A stretch of 64,000 nt of DNA. It comes from Mesorhizobium sp. (GTDB lineage: Bacteria > Pseudomonadota > Alphaproteobacteria > Rhizobiales > Rhizobiaceae). The stretch is from positions 1-64,000 of the forward strand of contig SAQL01000011.1 of the NCBI GenBank assembly GCA_004020645.1, in the 5' to 3' direction. Of the stretch, positions 44,317 to 53,047 are shown piece by piece. Below the pieces are notes generated by a model, which searched no databases, was not told where the DNA came from, and saw only the letters and a program-made list of their open reading frames with translations. The position numbers and the translations under genes are program-made. Every line of letters starts with the position of its first letter. Position 1 is the stretch's first letter.

Positions 44317-45204
44317 ATGAAAATCGGCATGTGCATGTTCTTGTGGACGACGGCCGTGTCGAAGAGACACGAGCCACTGCTGAGGGATATCAAGGCGACC
44401 GGCTTCGATGGCGTCGAGATACCAATCTTTGCCGGCACGCCGGACGATTACAAAAAGCTCGGCGCGCTGCTCGACCGCATCGGACTGGAGCGCACCGCGG
44501 TTTCGGCGATGGGCGATCCGGCGATGAATTTGATCTCGGCCGATGGCTCAACGCGCAAGGCCGGCATCGACTATATGAGATGGGCGATCGACTGCACACA
44601 AGCGCTCGGCGCCAAAACGTTGAGCGGCCCGCTGCATTCGACGCTCGGCGCGTTTTCCGGCAGCGGGCCGACGGCGGCCGAGAAAAAGCGCTCAGTCGGC
44701 TCGCAACGCGCCATCGGTGACTATGCCGGCAACAAGAACGTCACCATCGGGCTGGAGGCGCTCAACCGCTTCGAATGCTACCTGCTCAACACGATGGACG
44801 ATCTGTCGAAGCATGTCGACGCAATCGACCGGCCGCACATCAAGGCGATGTACGACACCTTCCATGCCAATATCGAGGAGGCCGACGCGATCGGCGCCTA
44901 TACGCGCAACCGCAAAAATGTCGTCCATATCCATATTTCGGAGAATGATCGCGGCGTGCCTGGGCGCGGCCACATTCCGTGGCATGAGACGTTCTCGGCG
45001 ATCCGCAAGAGCGGCTATGACGACTGGCTGACGATCGAGGCCTTCGGCCGCTCGCTCAAAGATTTGGCGGCGGCCACCAAGGTGTGGCGCGATTTTTCGG
45101 AAAGCCCGGAAGCCGTCTATCGCGACGGCTACAAGCACATCAAGAGCGGTTGGAAAAAGGCTGCCGCGCTAGATGCTGCCAGGCCCTTCTCTCAGGCGAT
45201 CTGA
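44317..45204 (+). CDS. sugar phosphate isomerase/epimerase (D-tagatose 3-epimerase-like)
   Basis: This 295-aa protein starts MKIGMCMFLWTT at 44317 after GGGGAGGGG. The ketose 3-epimerase motifs are present: TIGLEALNRFECYLLNT, KAMYDTFHANIEEAD, VVHIHISENDRGVPGRGHIPW, and LTIEAFGRS. It resembles the epimerase at 3875-4768 but is a clearly different paralogue. Third gene of the plus-strand set, and its end overlaps the opposite phnE gene by 13 bp. Together with the other two barrels it suggests successive isomerisations of one carbon skeleton. Confidence 0.87.
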   Translation: MKIGMCMFLWTTAVSKRHEPLLRDIKATGFDGVEIPIFAGTPDDYKKLGALLDRIGLERTAVSAMGDPAMNLISADGSTRKAGIDYMRWAIDCTQALGAKTLSGPLHSTLGAFSGSGPTAAEKKRSVGSQRAIGDYAGNKNVTIGLEALNRFECYLLNTMDDLSKHVDAIDRPHIKAMYDTFHANIEEADAIGAYTRNRKNVVHIHISENDRGVPGRGHIPWHETFSAIRKSGYDDWLTIEAFGRSLKDLAAATKVWRDFSESPEAVYRDGYKHIKSGWKKAAALDAARPFSQAI

Positions 45205-46736
45205 GCTGCCGGCGGACGGACGGAAACGCGCCGCTCATCGTTGCCGACACTCCCCATCAGTTTGCGGCGCAGATAGCTGGAGATGTTGTCGAAGATGAAA
45301 ACGACAAGCAGGATCAGCAGAACCATGTAGAAAACATTGGCCCAATTGGTGTTGGTGCGCATGGCCTCCCACAATTTCAGACCGATGCCGCCGGCGCCGA
45401 CAGCACCTATGATCGTCGCTGACCGGGTGTTCGATTCCCAGAAATAGAGGGATTGGCTGAGGAATACCGGCAGAACCTGGGGCAGCACGCCGTAGCGCTG
45501 CACCATTGCCGGCGTGGCGCCAACCGAGCGGATGCCCTCGCGCTGCTTGTCGTCGATGTTTTCCAGCGCCTCGGAATAGAGTTTGCCTAGGGTTCCGGTG
45601 TCGGTGAAGAAGATCGCCGACATGCCGGCCAGCGGCCCCGGACCGAAGCCGCGCGTGAAGAACAGCGCCCAGATCAGCATGTCGACCGAGCGCTGGAAAT
45701 CGAAAAAGCGCTTTGTTAGCTGGTTGGCTATCCGGCTCGGCGTGACGTTGCGCGCAGCCAGGAAGGCGAGCGGAAAGGCGACGATCGAGGCCAGCACCGT
45801 GCCGACAAAAGCCATGACGATGGTTTGCAAAAGTTTCAGCCAGACGTCACCGTGCTGCCACTCGGCGTTGTTGAGGACGTTATCCCAGGCGAGCGCTGCG
45901 TTTGACCGCGACGGGTCGATGCGTTCCCCGGAAACGATCAGTGAAGCGACCTCGCCGAACGGCTTTCCCCAGAATGGCGAATTCGTGTCGAACACGAAAT
46001 TGGCCCAGCCGAAGAAACGTCTCCAGGCGACCACTTCATCATTTTGCACTTCAGCGCGGCCGAGAAATCCGAACGAGACATAGGCTGTCGAGCCTGGCCT
46101 GCGTTGCTCGATCCAGTCGGGCAGCGGCGTGCGCGGCGTTACAGAACTGTCCTTGGCGATGTCGAAGACGACGCTTTCGGTGCCGCGCGTTACGGTGACG
46201 AGGTTTGGCGTGACGGCGATCCGGCCATTGCCAAGGGTGACGGTCGCCGCCACAACGGCATTTTCGCGCACCGTTTCAGGTGCAGCCGGAGCGGATTGGC
46301 CCGACGGGGCGGCCGGATTCTCGGCGGTCGGCGCGCCAGGCGCCATGAACGAATCCTGCGACGATTTGTTGGTCGCGATTGCCGGTGCCGGCGCTGCGTC
46401 GACCCGTCGCTCGATCACGGCCATCTGCTTGGTTACCCAGTCGGGATCTGGATTGGATCCCAGTTTGGAGAAGCGGGAGTAGTCGATCGTCAGATGGTTA
46501 TCCTTGAACTCTATGTCGGGCCGGATTTCGTAGGACACCCAGTCGGCGAGATACGCGCCGGCAAGGTTCCAGTTCGCCTTTTCGAGGACGGCGCCGACCG
46601 AGAAGAACCACGCGCAGTAGAAGGTGTAGAGAATGCACAGAAGGACACCGAGCGGGGTGGCGTAGCGCGTCCACAGGGAGCGTCGGAAGGCGTCCGGATG
46701 GCGAGTGGCGATGTCGTTGATGGCGGCGGCGTTCAT
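45192..46736 (-). CDS. phnE: phosphonate ABC transporter permease PhnE, long form
   Basis: This 514-aa permease is the second PhnE of the cluster. After helix 1 (PLGVLLCILYTFYCAWFFSVG) comes a periplasmic insertion of about 200 residues. It includes a Pro/Ala/Ser-rich low-complexity stretch (about 115-160) before the membrane core (KLLQTIVMAFVGTVLASIVAFPLAFLAARN). The PhnE EAA-like segment is EGIRSVGATPAMVQRYGVLPQVLPVFLSQSLYFWESNTRSATIIGAVGAGGIG. Ordinary PhnE proteins are about 260-320 aa. It forms the channel with the shorter PhnE encoded 4 bp upstream, and is the last gene of the phn unit. Confidence 0.93.
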   Translation of the reverse strand: MNAAAINDIATRHPDAFRRSLWTRYATPLGVLLCILYTFYCAWFFSVGAVLEKANWNLAGAYLADWVSYEIRPDIEFKDNHLTIDYSRFSKLGSNPDPDWVTKQMAVIERRVDAAPAPAIATNKSSQDSFMAPGAPTAENPAAPSGQSAPAAPETVRENAVVAATVTLGNGRIAVTPNLVTVTRGTESVVFDIAKDSSVTPRTPLPDWIEQRRPGSTAYVSFGFLGRAEVQNDEVVAWRRFFGWANFVFDTNSPFWGKPFGEVASLIVSGERIDPSRSNAALAWDNVLNNAEWQHGDVWLKLLQTIVMAFVGTVLASIVAFPLAFLAARNVTPSRIANQLTKRFFDFQRSVDMLIWALFFTRGFGPGPLAGMSAIFFTDTGTLGKLYSEALENIDDKQREGIRSVGATPAMVQRYGVLPQVLPVFLSQSLYFWESNTRSATIIGAVGAGGIGLKLWEAMRTNTNWANVFYMVLLILLVVFIFDNISSYLRRKLMGSVGNDERRVSVRPPAAQIA

Positions 46737-46740
46737 CGCG

Positions 46741-47712
46741 TTACTCTCCGCCGTATGCGAACGCCTGTCTGCCGACGAGACGGTGTCTCAGCCACGCCGA
46801 AAACTGATCGACGGCGACAATCGTGCAGAACAGCAGAAAGACGATGGCGATGGTCTTGGCCTCATGGCCGCGGCCGATCGAAAGGCGCAGGGTTTCGCCG
46901 ATGCCGCCGGCGCCGACTGCGCCGAGAATGGTCGAAGCGCGCACATTGATCTCGAAGCGGAGCAGGAAATAGCTCATGAAGTTGGGCAGGACCTGGGGCA
47001 CGATGCCGTACCACACCCTTTCGACCCAGTTGGCGCCAACGGCGCGCAAGCCTTCTTCAGGCTTCATGTCGGCATTCTCGACCACTTCGAAGAACATTTT
47101 TCCGAGCGCGCCGATGGTATGGATGCTGACCGCAATGATCGCCGGAACAGGTCCTAGCGAGAAGATCGCCAGAAAGAAGCCGGCAATGACGATTTCCGGA
47201 AAGGCGCGGACGATTTCAAGGAAGCGACGCGTGGCGAAACGGAGCCAGCGGTTGGCCGTGATATTGCTCGCAGCGAGGAAGCAGAGCAGGAAACCGAATG
47301 TAGAGCCTACGAGCGTCGAAAACAGGGCGATGTTCAGCGTCTCGATCATCCGGTGGAAATACTCCGGAATGTAAATGCTTTGGGTCAGGTAGACCCGGCC
47401 TTCTGGGTAGTCGAACTTAAGGCTGCCATCGTCGTAAGGGGATGGCAGGTCGAACAGCGCGCGCACCGGGTCGAACCAGTCGCGCGGCTTCAACTCGCCA
47501 AAAAAGTCGGCGATGTAGGGAAGGCGGTCGAAGAACTTTCCCGCGTTGGTCTCGTTGGCGAACCAGAGCGAGCCAGAGAGCGCAAGAAACAGGAAGCCCA
47601 GGCCTCCGATCGTGTAAAGGCGCCGGCGAGCCGCGAGGTCGCGCCAGTGCCGCTCGACGGTGGCTCCCTCCGGTGAAAGCGCAGGAGCGCGGTAAACGTC
47701 GGTCGCACTCAT
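46741..47712 (-). CDS. phnE: phosphonate ABC transporter permease PhnE
   Basis: This 323-aa permease has an N-terminal helix (LYTIGGLGFLFLALSGSLWFA), a periplasmic stretch, then the core helices and the motif EGLRAVGANWVERVWYGIVPQVLPNFMSYFLLRFEINVRASTILGAVGAGGIGE. It is the conventional-length member of the PhnE pair. The stop codon is 4 bp before the start of the long PhnE. It takes up phosphonates or phosphate esters with PhnC and PhnD. Confidence 0.94.
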   Translation of the reverse strand: MSATDVYRAPALSPEGATVERHWRDLAARRRLYTIGGLGFLFLALSGSLWFANETNAGKFFDRLPYIADFFGELKPRDWFDPVRALFDLPSPYDDGSLKFDYPEGRVYLTQSIYIPEYFHRMIETLNIALFSTLVGSTFGFLLCFLAASNITANRWLRFATRRFLEIVRAFPEIVIAGFFLAIFSLGPVPAIIAVSIHTIGALGKMFFEVVENADMKPEEGLRAVGANWVERVWYGIVPQVLPNFMSYFLLRFEINVRASTILGAVGAGGIGETLRLSIGRGHEAKTIAIVFLLFCTIVAVDQFSAWLRHRLVGRQAFAYGGE

Positions 47713-47740
47713 CGATAGATCCCCGGCCCCTGATGCGGCA

Positions 47741-47772
47741 ACGCCGCCGGCGGCGCATGGCCCCGGCGGCGT
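47741..47772 (-). terminator. hairpin after phnD (no T-run)
   Basis: Perfect 10-bp arms ACGCCGCCGG (47741-47750) and CCGGCGGCGT (47763-47772) lie between phnD and phnE. Without a T-run it more likely stabilises the phnD message or attenuates than terminates. Confidence 0.5.
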
Positions 47773-47785
47773 CGTGGCAGTTTGC

Positions 47786-48694
47786 TTACGAGCCGATCTT
47801 CGCCTTACGGGCGTCGATGATCGGCTGATAGAACTCTGGGGTGACCGGTGAATAGCCCTTGTAATCGCCGCCTTGTATCGCCGAGAAACAGGCCGGATCG
47901 GTTTCCGGAAGCTTGGTCAGGAAATCGGTGATCTTCTGCCTGGTGTCAGCGTCGATCGACGTACGCAATACCAGCGGGCCGTTCGGGATCAGCGGTGACT
48001 GCCACAATTCGACGAGATCGTCCATCTTGAGGACGCCCTTGTCGACCATCTTGCGCAGATTGCCCGAGCTGTAGCCGTCGTTGAAGTCGCCGACGCCCGA
48101 AGCCCAGGTGGTGCCGGCATCGAACGTACCTTTCAGGACTTCAAGGACAAGCTGTTCGTGGCCGCCGCCGAAACCGGTCGACGCGAAGTAGCTCTTCACA
48201 TCCATGCCGATGTCCTTGGGCAGTGAAGTCACCGGGATCAGGTAACCGGAGGTCGAATCGGGATCGGCGAAACCGAGTTTCTTGCCCTTCATGTCGGCGA
48301 GCGTCTTGATGCCGGAATCAGCACGCGCGACCATGACCGCACGGTAGCCGGTCGAACCGTCGGTCTGGATCGTGGTCAGGACCGGTTGAACCGCGTCCTT
48401 GTTTTCGAGATAGACTTTGGCGTAAGCGGAAGCGCCGAGCTCGGCAAAGTCGAGCGTGCCGCCGAGCAGGCCCTGGATGACGCCGTCGTAGTCGGCGGCC
48501 GGGAACAAGGAAACTTTCTCGACGCCGAGGACTTCCTTGATGTGGTCGGCGAAGCACTGGTAGTTGCGCAGACGGTCCGCCTCGTTCTCGCCGCCCAGAA
48601 TGCCGACGCGGAATTCCTTCAGGTCCTGTGCCTGGACCGCGCCCATCGCCATGGCGAGGATGGAAACGGCACCGAAAACTATCTTTCTAAACAT
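47786..48694 (-). CDS. phnD: phosphonate-binding periplasmic protein PhnD
   Basis: This 302-aa protein has a Sec signal (MFRKIVFGAVSILAMAMGAVQA, cut near 22). PhnD features include EFRVGILGGENEADRLRNYQCFADHIKE, GVIQGLLGGTLDFAELGASAYAKVY, GYRAVMVARADSGIKTLADMKGKKLGFADPDSTSGYLIP and TWASGVGDFNDG. The STSGY segment is the expected phosphonate-anchoring loop. The start at 48694 follows AGGAGAGAC. Separated from phnC by 146 bp. It delivers substrate to the two PhnE subunits. Confidence 0.95.
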   Translation of the reverse strand: MFRKIVFGAVSILAMAMGAVQAQDLKEFRVGILGGENEADRLRNYQCFADHIKEVLGVEKVSLFPAADYDGVIQGLLGGTLDFAELGASAYAKVYLENKDAVQPVLTTIQTDGSTGYRAVMVARADSGIKTLADMKGKKLGFADPDSTSGYLIPVTSLPKDIGMDVKSYFASTGFGGGHEQLVLEVLKGTFDAGTTWASGVGDFNDGYSSGNLRKMVDKGVLKMDDLVELWQSPLIPNGPLVLRTSIDADTRQKITDFLTKLPETDPACFSAIQGGDYKGYSPVTPEFYQPIIDARKAKIGS

Positions 48695-48840
48695 TTCGCG
48701 TCTCTCCTGTTGGTTCCGGCGTCGCGCCGGCAGCGTTCGAATTTTGACGGCGCCTTTTTTATGACTGGCGGTCCAGGCGCTCTTTCGTCGTCTGCTTTCG
48801 TATACTCGTATACCGATATCCACTCGCCGGGATCCTGGAG

Positions 48841-49698
48841 CTAATTGCCGGGAAAAGCCGGCTCGAGCGGTCCGGCGGATGCGGCGATTTTTTGCTTGAT
48901 GGTGACGCTGGTCGAGGTGATGGCCTCGGAGATTTCGCCGCCATTGCTGTCGGCGCCATAGACCATGCGCACGGCCTCCCGGTTTAGCTCTTCGGGCGGG
49001 CCGTCGAATACCACCTTGCCGGCGGCCATGCCGATGATGCGGTTGCAATAGGTGCGCGCGGTATCCAGCGTGTGCAGATTGGTGACGACGGTGAGGCCCT
49101 CGCGCAGATTGATGTCCTGCAGCGAATCCATCACCACCTTGGCGTTGAGCGGGTCGAGCGAGGCGATCGGCTCGTCGGCAAGGATCACTTTCGGCTGCTG
49201 CATCATGGCGCGGGCAATCGCAACCCGCTGCTGCTGGCCGCCTGATAACGTGCCGGCCGGCTGCAGCGCCGTGCGGGCGATGTCGAGACGCTCGAGCGCC
49301 GCGATCGCCTCGGCCCGTTCCTCACGGGAGAAGACACCGAGCAGATTGACAATGGTCGAGCGGTGATTGAGCCGGCCGAGCAGCACATTGGTCAGCACGT
49401 CGAGCCGCGGCACCAGGTTGAATTGCTGAAAGATCATGGCGCAATCGCGCTGCCAGCGCCTGAGCAGCGAACCGCGCAGGCTGGAGACTTCGGCGCCGTC
49501 AAAGAAAATCGACCCTTGGCTCGGATCGATGAGGCGGTTGATCATGCGCAAAAGTGTCGACTTGCCGGCGCCCGAGCGGCCGATGATGCCGACCATCTGA
49601 CCGTGCGGGATCGAGATGTCGACGTTGCTGACGGCGGTGTTCCTGCCAAACCGGCGGGTGACGCCGCGGATTTCGAGCGTGGCTGAGGTTGCTAACAT
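48841..49698 (-). CDS. phnC: phosphonate ABC transporter ATP-binding protein PhnC
   Basis: This protein of about 285 aa has Walker [10 protein letters not shown] (40-48), Q-loop [23 protein letters not shown] (the PhnC-specific stretch), signature [15 protein letters not shown] and Walker [14 protein letters not shown]. The ATG at 49698 is preferred over a TTG two codons earlier. The C-terminal tail is somewhat longer than E. coli PhnC. It heads the importer part of the phn cluster. A heptanucleotide repeat array and a possible PHO box lie upstream. Confidence 0.95.
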   Translation of the reverse strand: MLATSATLEIRGVTRRFGRNTAVSNVDISIPHGQMVGIIGRSGAGKSTLLRMINRLIDPSQGSIFFDGAEVSSLRGSLLRRWQRDCAMIFQQFNLVPRLDVLTNVLLGRLNHRSTIVNLLGVFSREERAEAIAALERLDIARTALQPAGTLSGGQQQRVAIARAMMQQPKVILADEPIASLDPLNAKVVMDSLQDINLREGLTVVTNLHTLDTARTYCNRIIGMAAGKVVFDGPPEELNREAVRMVYGADSNGGEISEAITSTSVTIKQKIAASAGPLEPAFPGN

Positions 49699-49768
49699 AG
49701 GCAAGTTCCAGTCCAGTCGCGTTTTGAAGGTCTGTTAACCTTCGCTAGCGCAGCCGCATGAACCTGCG

Positions 49769-49786
49769 GTGTCGGATTGATGTCAG
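49769..49786 (-). promoter_or_regulatory. possible PHO box upstream of phnC
   Basis: The minus strand reads CTGACAT-CAAT-CCGACAC, compared with the rhizobial PHO box CTGTCAT-N4-CTGTCAT. The first half differs at one position and the second at three, so this is a weak candidate. Confidence 0.3.
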
Positions 49787-49843
49787 TTTTGTTACCGCCC
49801 ACAGCCTGAGGGGCGAGCCGGCGGCCGCAGCTCGATCAAGTTG

Positions 49844-49980
49844 GTGAATGGTGGATAGTGGATAGTGGATAGTGAATGGTGAATGGTGAATAGTGAATAG
49901 TGAATAGTGAATAGTGAATAGTGAATAGTGAATAGTGAATAGAACGGCTTCCCAGCCGCTATTCACTATTCACCATTCAC
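49844..49980. repeat. heptanucleotide tandem array with inverted return
   Basis: Fourteen 7-bp units (GTGAATA, with GTGGATA and GTGAATG variants) run from 49844 to 49941. After a spacer carrying the small hairpin CGGCT-TCCC-AGCCG, three inverted units (TATTCAC, TATTCAC, CATTCAC) run 49960-49980 and touch the stop codon of the next gene. With the phnC-side gap this explains most of 49699-49979. Confidence 0.92.
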
Positions 49981-50597
49981 TAACCGTCGTATTTTTCCAG
50001 AAATGCTTCCGCCGAAACCGCGCGAAAATCGTCGAGCGCGGCGCGCAGGCGGGCATGGTCCCAATCCCACCAGGCAAGTGCCTGATAACGTTCCGCCGTG
50101 CGGCGGTCGAAGCGTTCGCGGATCGGTTTCGCCGGCACGCCGCCGACGATGGTGTAGGGAGCAACATCCTTCGACACCACGGCACCGGCGCCGACCGCTG
50201 CGCCGTCGCCAACGGTGACGCCGGGCAGGACGGTCGAGCCATGGCCCAGCCAGGTGTCGTGGCCGATGGTGACGCGCTTGGCGCGGCGCTGGGCGAAGAA
50301 TTCGCTCTCGTGCTCGGCGTCGTCCCAATAGTCCGAAGCGCGATAGGTGAAATGGTGCAGCGTCGGCCGCCAGGTCGGGTGATTGGTCGCGTTGATGCGC
50401 ACGCTGGCGGCGATGTTGGCGAATTTGCCGATCGTCGCGCACCAGACGCCGCAGTCCTGCATCATGTAGGAATAGTCGCCGAGTGTACTTTCCGAAACCC
50501 GGCAGCGGTCGGCGATCTCGGTCCAGCGGCCGAGCGTCGAGTTCTCGACTTCCGCCGTTTCGTGGACCAGCGGCGTTTCCGACAGTTTCCTGGTCAT
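49980..50597 (-). CDS. phosphonate-cluster hexapeptide transferase (DapH/DapD/GlmU-related, TIGR03308-type)
   Basis: This 205-aa left-handed beta-helix acyltransferase has hexapeptide repeats visible throughout ([74 protein letters not shown]) and a chloramphenicol acetyltransferase-like C-terminus. A transferase of this type is a standard but uncharacterised member of proteobacterial C-P lyase clusters. It may acetylate aminoalkylphosphonates or an intermediate, a role PhnO fills elsewhere. Its start overlaps the phnL stop by 4 bp. Confidence 0.88.
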   Translation of the reverse strand: MTRKLSETPLVHETAEVENSTLGRWTEIADRCRVSESTLGDYSYMMQDCGVWCATIGKFANIAASVRINATNHPTWRPTLHHFTYRASDYWDDAEHESEFFAQRRAKRVTIGHDTWLGHGSTVLPGVTVGDGAAVGAGAVVSKDVAPYTIVGGVPAKPIRERFDRRTAERYQALAWWDWDHARLRAALDDFRAVSAEAFLEKYDG

Positions 50598-51301
50598 GCG
50601 GCGATTTTCCCGGCGGCAAAAGCGGTCACGTCGATGACGCGATCGGCCACCGCCTCGCGCACGTCGTGGTCGTGGAAGATGCCAAGCAGGGCGACGCCGG
50701 CCGCCTTCTTGGCCGCGATCAGCGCGATCACCACGTCGCGGTTCCTGGCGTCGAGTGAAGCCGTCGGCTCGTCGAGCAGCAGGATCGGGTGCTCGGTGAT
50801 GAAGCCGCGCGCGATGTTGACGCGCTGCTGCTCGCCGCCGGAAAAGGTCGCCGGCGGCAGTGCCCAGAGTTTTTCCGGCAGATTGAGCTGCGCCAGCAAG
50901 GCGCCTCCCTTGCTGCGCGCAACGTCACGGTCCTCGCCGCGCTCGACCAGCGGTTCGGCGACGACATCCAGCGCCGAGACGCGCGGCACGGTGCGCAGGA
51001 ACTGGCTGACATAGCCGATGGTGAGCCGGCGCACGGCAAGCACGGTGCGCGGGCTGGCCGTCGCGAGATCGATGAGCCCGTCCTCGTGCTGGACGATGAT
51101 CTGGCCTTCATCGACGGCATAGTTGCCGTAGAGCATCTTCAGGATCGAGCTCTTGCCGGCGCCGGAGGGGCCGCCGAGCACGGCACATTCGCCGCTCCTG
51201 ATCGAGAACGACACGCCGGCGACGACAGGCAGTTTGATGCCGTCGCGCAGATGCATGGTGAAGCTCTTGGCGACATCGGAGACGACGAGCGGGGTTGCCA
51301 T
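50594..51301 (-). CDS. phnL: C-P lyase complex ABC-type protein PhnL
   Basis: This 235-aa ABC ATPase has Walker [10 protein letters not shown] (44-52), the PhnL-typical stretch [28 protein letters not shown], signature [15 protein letters not shown] and Walker [13 protein letters not shown]. PhnL is not a transporter subunit; it associates with the C-P lyase core during formation of the ribose-1-phosphonate intermediate. The start at 51301 was chosen by family N-terminus. It is 61 bp after phnK. Confidence 0.95.
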   Translation of the reverse strand: MATPLVVSDVAKSFTMHLRDGIKLPVVAGVSFSIRSGECAVLGGPSGAGKSSILKMLYGNYAVDEGQIIVQHEDGLIDLATASPRTVLAVRRLTIGYVSQFLRTVPRVSALDVVAEPLVERGEDRDVARSKGGALLAQLNLPEKLWALPPATFSGGEQQRVNIARGFITEHPILLLDEPTASLDARNRDVVIALIAAKKAAGVALLGIFHDHDVREAVADRVIDVTAFAAGKIAA

Positions 51302-51362
51302 CAGAGGGTGCTCCAATCGCCATTCGTTTGCGGGAGAGGTTGGTACGCCGGAACGATCATCT

Positions 51363-52139
51363 TCACACCTGCAATATCGAAGAGACAAGGAGCTGGGTGT
51401 AGGGCGCGCGCGGATCGTCGAGCACGCGGTCGGTGAGGCCGCTTTCGACGACGCGGCCGTCCTTCATCACCATCATGCGTTGCGACAGCAGACGCGCCAC
51501 CGCAAGATCGTGGGTGACGACGATGGCAGCGAGGCCGAGATCGGTGACCAGGCCGCGCAACAGGTCGAGCAGGCGCGCCTGCACCGAAACGTCGAGGCCG
51601 CCGGTCGGCTCGTCCATGAACACCAGCCGCGGCCCGGTGACGAGGTTGCGGGCGATCTGCAGGCGCTGGCGCATGCCGCCGGAAAAGGCGCGCGGTTCGT
51701 CGTCGATGCGGTCATCGTCGATCTCCACGCGCGACAGCCAGTCGACGGCGGTGGCGCGGATTTTCCCATAGTGGCGGTCGCCGACCGCCATCAGCCGCTC
51801 GCCGACATTGGCGCCGGCCGACACCGTCATGCGCAGCCCGTCGGCCGGGTTCTGGTGGACAAAACCCCAGTCGGTGCGCATCAGGAAGCGGCGCTCGGCC
51901 TCGCTCATGCGGTAGAGCTCGCGGAACTGGCCGTCGCGCATTCGGTAGCTGGCGGTGCCGGAGCTCGGCAGCAGCCTGGTCGACAGGCAGTTGAGCAGCG
52001 TCGTCTTGCCGGAACCGGATTCGCCGACCACCGCCAGCACCTCGCCCGGCCACAGGTCGAAGCTGACACTCTCGCAACCAATGCGCGAACCGTAGAACTT
52101 GGACAGCGCGGAAACGCGCAGCAGCGGCTCGTCGCTCAT
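51363..52139 (-). CDS. phnK: C-P lyase complex ABC-type protein PhnK
   Basis: This 258-aa ABC protein has Walker A GESGSGKTT (39-47), WGFVHQNPADGLRM in the Q-loop region, signature FSGGMRQRLQIARN and Walker B LVFMDEPTGGLDVS. PhnK binds the PhnGHIJ core through PhnJ. Its start overlaps the phnJ stop by 4 bp. Length is close to E. coli PhnK (252 aa). Confidence 0.95.
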   Translation of the reverse strand: MSDEPLLRVSALSKFYGSRIGCESVSFDLWPGEVLAVVGESGSGKTTLLNCLSTRLLPSSGTASYRMRDGQFRELYRMSEAERRFLMRTDWGFVHQNPADGLRMTVSAGANVGERLMAVGDRHYGKIRATAVDWLSRVEIDDDRIDDEPRAFSGGMRQRLQIARNLVTGPRLVFMDEPTGGLDVSVQARLLDLLRGLVTDLGLAAIVVTHDLAVARLLSQRMMVMKDGRVVESGLTDRVLDDPRAPYTQLLVSSILQV

Positions 52140-53047
52140 TGCGTCGGCTCCGTTTTTTCCAGGGCAGGAGGGGTTTCGGGCGCAAGGTGGCCGCGATGGC
52201 CTTGTTCTCGCCGTTTCTCGCAATGGTCGGTATCGGAGCAGACGAACATGTGGCCACCATGGTCGTCGAGGATGACCTCGTCGAGATAAACGTTCTCGGC
52301 CGCGCACAGCGCGCAGGGCTGGTCGAAGGTCTGCACCTCGAAGGGATGGTCCTCGAAGTCGAGGCTGACTACGTCGGTAAAGGGCGGCAGCGCATAGATG
52401 CGCTTCTCGCGGCCGGCGCCGAACAGTTGCAGAGCCGGCGAACGGTGCATCTTTGGGTTATCGAACTTCGGCGTCGGCGAGGGATCCATCACATAGCGGC
52501 CCTCGATCTTGACCGGGTAAGCATAAGTAGTGGCGATGCGGCCATGCCTGGCGATGTCCTCGTAGAGCTTCACATGCATGAGGCCGTATTCCTCCAGCGC
52601 ATGCATCTTGCGCGTTTCCGTCTCGCGCGGCTCGAGGAAGCGCAGCGGCTCGGGAATCGGCACCTGATAGACCAGCACCTGGCCTGCTGTCAGCGGGTGC
52701 TCGGGGATGCGGTGGCGGGTCTGGATGATGGTCGCCTTCGCCGTTTCCGTCGTTACGGCGACATTGGCGACCTTCTTGAAGAAGGCACGGATTGACACCG
52801 CATTGGTGGTGTCGTCGGCGCCCTGGTCGATGACCTTCAGCACATCGTCGGGGCCGATGATCGAAGCGGTGACCTGGACGCCGCCGGTGCCCCAGCCATA
52901 GGGCATCGGCATTTCGCGCGAGGCGAACGGCACCTGATAGCCGGGAATGGCAATGCCCTTGAGGATCGCGCGGCGGATCATCCGCTTGGTCTGCTCGTCG
53001 AGATAGGCGAAGTTGTAGGTGGCGATGTCGGTCGGTTGGGCTGTCAT
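52136..53047 (-). CDS. phnJ: alpha-D-ribose 1-methylphosphonate 5-phosphate C-P lyase PhnJ
   Basis: This 303-aa radical SAM-type lyase cleaves the carbon-phosphorus bond. The unusual cysteine pattern C-x2-C-x21-C-x5-C is exactly preserved at 245, 248, 270 and 276, matching the Fe-S ligands Cys241, Cys244, Cys266 and the catalytic Cys272 of E. coli PhnJ. The N-terminal region (YNFAYLDEQTKRMIRRAILKGIAIPGYQVPFASREMPMPYGWGTGG) is highly conserved. The C-terminus has an extra 25-residue polar tail. It overlaps both neighbours by 4 bp. Confidence 0.97.
   Translation of the reverse strand: MTAQPTDIATYNFAYLDEQTKRMIRRAILKGIAIPGYQVPFASREMPMPYGWGTGGVQVTASIIGPDDVLKVIDQGADDTTNAVSIRAFFKKVANVAVTTETAKATIIQTRHRIPEHPLTAGQVLVYQVPIPEPLRFLEPRETETRKMHALEEYGLMHVKLYEDIARHGRIATTYAYPVKIEGRYVMDPSPTPKFDNPKMHRSPALQLFGAGREKRIYALPPFTDVVSLDFEDHPFEVQTFDQPCALCAAENVYLDEVILDDHGGHMFVCSDTDHCEKRREQGHRGHLAPETPPALEKTEPTQ

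Noticed and set aside
48798..48815. GTATAC-TC-GTATAC words between phnD and phnC
   Set aside because: Short and imperfect dyad without a promoter pattern; not enough to call an operator.
49844..49980. CRISPR-like array
   Set aside because: Units are only 7 bp with no spacers, so it is a microsatellite-like tandem repeat.
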